In this document: positions 7,346 through 8,552 of the stretch, in pieces | Layout: every line of letters starts with the position of its first letter | How positions within the stretch are numbered: position 1 is the stretch's first letter | DNA from: Haloarcula sp. | Lineage (GTDB): Archaea > Halobacteriota > Halobacteria > Halobacteriales > Haloarculaceae | Assembly (NCBI GenBank): GCA_028275075.1 | Contig: JAQCNK010000084.1 | Span: 1 to 8,552 of the forward strand | DNA length: 8,552 bases | Direction: 5' to 3' | Notes under the pieces: generated by a model | The model's input: the letters and a program-made list of their open reading frames with translations, nothing else | Databases searched by the model: none | What the model was told of the DNA's origin: nothing | Made by a program: the position numbers and the translations under genes

Positions 7346-8338
7346 ATGAACGACAACTACCACGTGTTTTCCAACGGACGGATCGAACGCCAGGACGATA
7401 CGGTGCGTGTCGTCACCGAGGATGGCGAAAAAAAGTACCTTCCAGTCGAGAATGCCGAGGCGATCTTCCTCCACGGACAGATCGAGTACAATACTCGATT
7501 CGTCTCGTTCCTCAATCAGGAGGGTGTCGCCGTTCACGTCTTTGGATGGCACGACCACTACGCCGGGTCGATTATGCCCAAGCGAGGCCAGACCTCCGGC
7601 CAAACAGTCGTGGACCAAGTCCGGGCCTACGAAGATCCCGAGCACCGGCTCAAACTGGCGAAGGCGTTCGTCGACGGCAGTATCCACAATATGCGCGCGA
7701 ACGTCGTGTACTACGACGGGCGTGGATACGAGTTTAAGCAGATTTTGACGGAACTGGAGGACGCGCGGGCATCGCTGGACGAGGTGGACACTATCGACGA
7801 GACAATGGGTGCCGAAGCGCGTGCCCGGAAAGCGTACTATTCAGCCTTCGACGAGATCCTTCCCGAGGGGTTCGTTTTCGGTGGCCGTCAGTACAACCCA
7901 CCGAATAACGAGGTCAATAGTTTGATTTCGTTTGGCAACTCGCTGGTCTATGCCAATGTCGTCTCGGCAATCCGAGCGACGGCACTGGACCCGACGATCA
8001 GTTACCTCCACGAACCTGGAGAACGGCGGTACTCGCTGGCGCTGGACATCGCGGACCTGTTCAAACCGCTGCTCGCCGATCGGGTCATCTTCAGACTCGT
8101 CAACCGCGGCCAACTAACCACCGACGACTTCGAGGACGAAATGAACTCCTGTCTCTTGAACGAGAGCGGCCGAAAGACCTACTCGAAAGCATACGAGGAA
8201 ACGCTTGACGAGACGATCGACCACCCAGAATTGGGCAAGAAGGTGAGTTACCAGTATCTCCTCCGTGTCGAGGCGTACAAATTGAAAAAGCACCTCCTGA
8301 CCGGCGAGGAATATGTCCCCTTCCAACGGTGGTGGTGA
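7346..8338 (+). CDS. cas1: Cas1 integrase, spacer acquisition
   Basis: Cas1 is the metal-dependent integrase that, with Cas2, inserts new spacers at the leader end of CRISPR arrays. The protein is 330 aa from ATG 7346, a normal type I-B length. The N-terminal beta domain begins NDNYHVFSNGRIER, very like haloarchaeal Cas1. The catalytic triad is visible in the alpha-helical domain: E157 (MGAEARARKAYY), H222 (SYLHEPGERR) and D234/D237 (SLALDIADLFKP). ISFGNSLVYANV (194-205) is the conserved helix between them. The start was moved downstream from an in-frame GTG at 7310, whose extra 12 residues would be read from cas4 and do not resemble Cas1. The gene follows the cas4 stop by 2 nt. An A7 run at codons 28-30 is noted separately. 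Confidence 0.97.
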   Translation: MNDNYHVFSNGRIERQDDTVRVVTEDGEKKYLPVENAEAIFLHGQIEYNTRFVSFLNQEGVAVHVFGWHDHYAGSIMPKRGQTSGQTVVDQVRAYEDPEHRLKLAKAFVDGSIHNMRANVVYYDGRGYEFKQILTELEDARASLDEVDTIDETMGAEARARKAYYSAFDEILPEGFVFGGRQYNPPNNEVNSLISFGNSLVYANVVSAIRATALDPTISYLHEPGERRYSLALDIADLFKPLLADRVIFRLVNRGQLTTDDFEDEMNSCLLNESGRKTYSKAYEETLDETIDHPELGKKVSYQYLLRVEAYKLKKHLLTGEEYVPFQRWW

Positions 8339-8340
8339 GT

Positions 8341-8552
8341 GTGGTCTACGTGGTCGTCGTCTACGATATGGAAGCAGATCGAACGCATAAGATGCTGAAA
8401 TTCCTCCGTCGATACCTCACACACGTACAAAACTCCGTGCTCGAAGGAGACGTGACCGAGGGCGACCTCGAACAAATCCGATCCGGCGTCGACGATCTTC
8501 TCAACCCCGGAGAATCGACGATTATCTACTGCGTCTCCTCCGAGAAGATGGT
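8341..8552 (+). CDS. cas2: Cas2, N-terminal part (3' truncated by window)
   Basis: Cas2 is the small dimeric partner that holds two Cas1 dimers in the spacer-integration complex. Seventy codons are visible before the window ends; the full protein is usually 85-95 aa, so only a short C-terminal piece is missing. The ferredoxin-like first strand VYVVVVYD (residues 2-9) ends in the conserved Asp9. It is followed by DRTHKMLKFLRRYLTHVQNS (13-32) and by a second strand, STIIYCVSS (59-67). I chose GTG 8341, 2 nt after the cas1 stop, because translation then opens MVYVVVVYD like haloarchaeal Cas2. An in-frame GTG at 8335 (GTGA overlap with the cas1 stop) would add two residues (MS) and cannot be excluded. 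The GGTGG/GGTGA stretch at 8328-8338 may act as a loose SD. Confidence 0.93.
   Translation, partial: MVYVVVVYDMEADRTHKMLKFLRRYLTHVQNSVLEGDVTEGDLEQIRSGVDDLLNPGESTIIYCVSSEKM

Noticed and set aside
7219..7737. Plus-strand alternative-frame open frame across the cas4/cas1 junction
   Set aside because: Overlaps two well-supported genes; basic, Arg/Ser/Pro-rich translation typical of an off-frame reading of high-GC DNA.
1..8552. CRISPR array, tRNA, insertion sequence or intergenic promoter within the window
   Set aside because: Read through for regularly spaced repeats, transposase-like proteins and gaps; coding is wall-to-wall with at most 3 nt between genes and none was found.

Overview
The window reads as a haloarchaeal (class Halobacteria) chromosome or megaplasmid segment. 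The DNA is visibly GC-rich, the encoded proteins are loaded with Asp and Glu as in salt-in halophiles, and every gene resembles the type I-B CRISPR-Cas operon known from Haloferax and relatives. I cannot name the genus from this stretch.

Layout, all on the + strand and with essentially no non-coding DNA: the 3' end of cas6 (1-209), cas8b (202-2316), cas7 (2309-3373), cas5 (3377-4165), cas3 (4165-6786), cas4 (6783-7343), cas1 (7346-8338) and the 5' part of cas2 (8341 to the window edge). Junctions are 8-nt, 8-nt, 1-nt and 4-nt overlaps or gaps of 2-3 nt. This points to one polycistronic, translationally coupled operon. No promoter, terminator, CRISPR repeat or transposon lies inside the window. 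The operon promoter and any CRISPR arrays must lie outside it.

How the genes work together: Cas6 cuts precursor crRNA at the repeats. Cas8b, Cas7 and Cas5 assemble with the crRNA into the I-B Cascade surveillance complex, and Cas3 (HD nuclease fused to a helicase) degrades the target DNA. Cas4, Cas1 and Cas2 acquire new spacers. All catalytic motifs I looked for in Cas3, Cas4 and Cas1 are present and no frame is broken, so the visible part of the system looks functional.

I did not find a previously undescribed system. The points most worth a second look are a possible internally translated Cas11-like small subunit in the 3' part of cas8b, a small in-frame duplication in cas5, two A7 slippery-type runs (cas8b and cas1), the contrast in ribosome-binding-site strength along the operon, and an extra terminal cysteine in Cas4.
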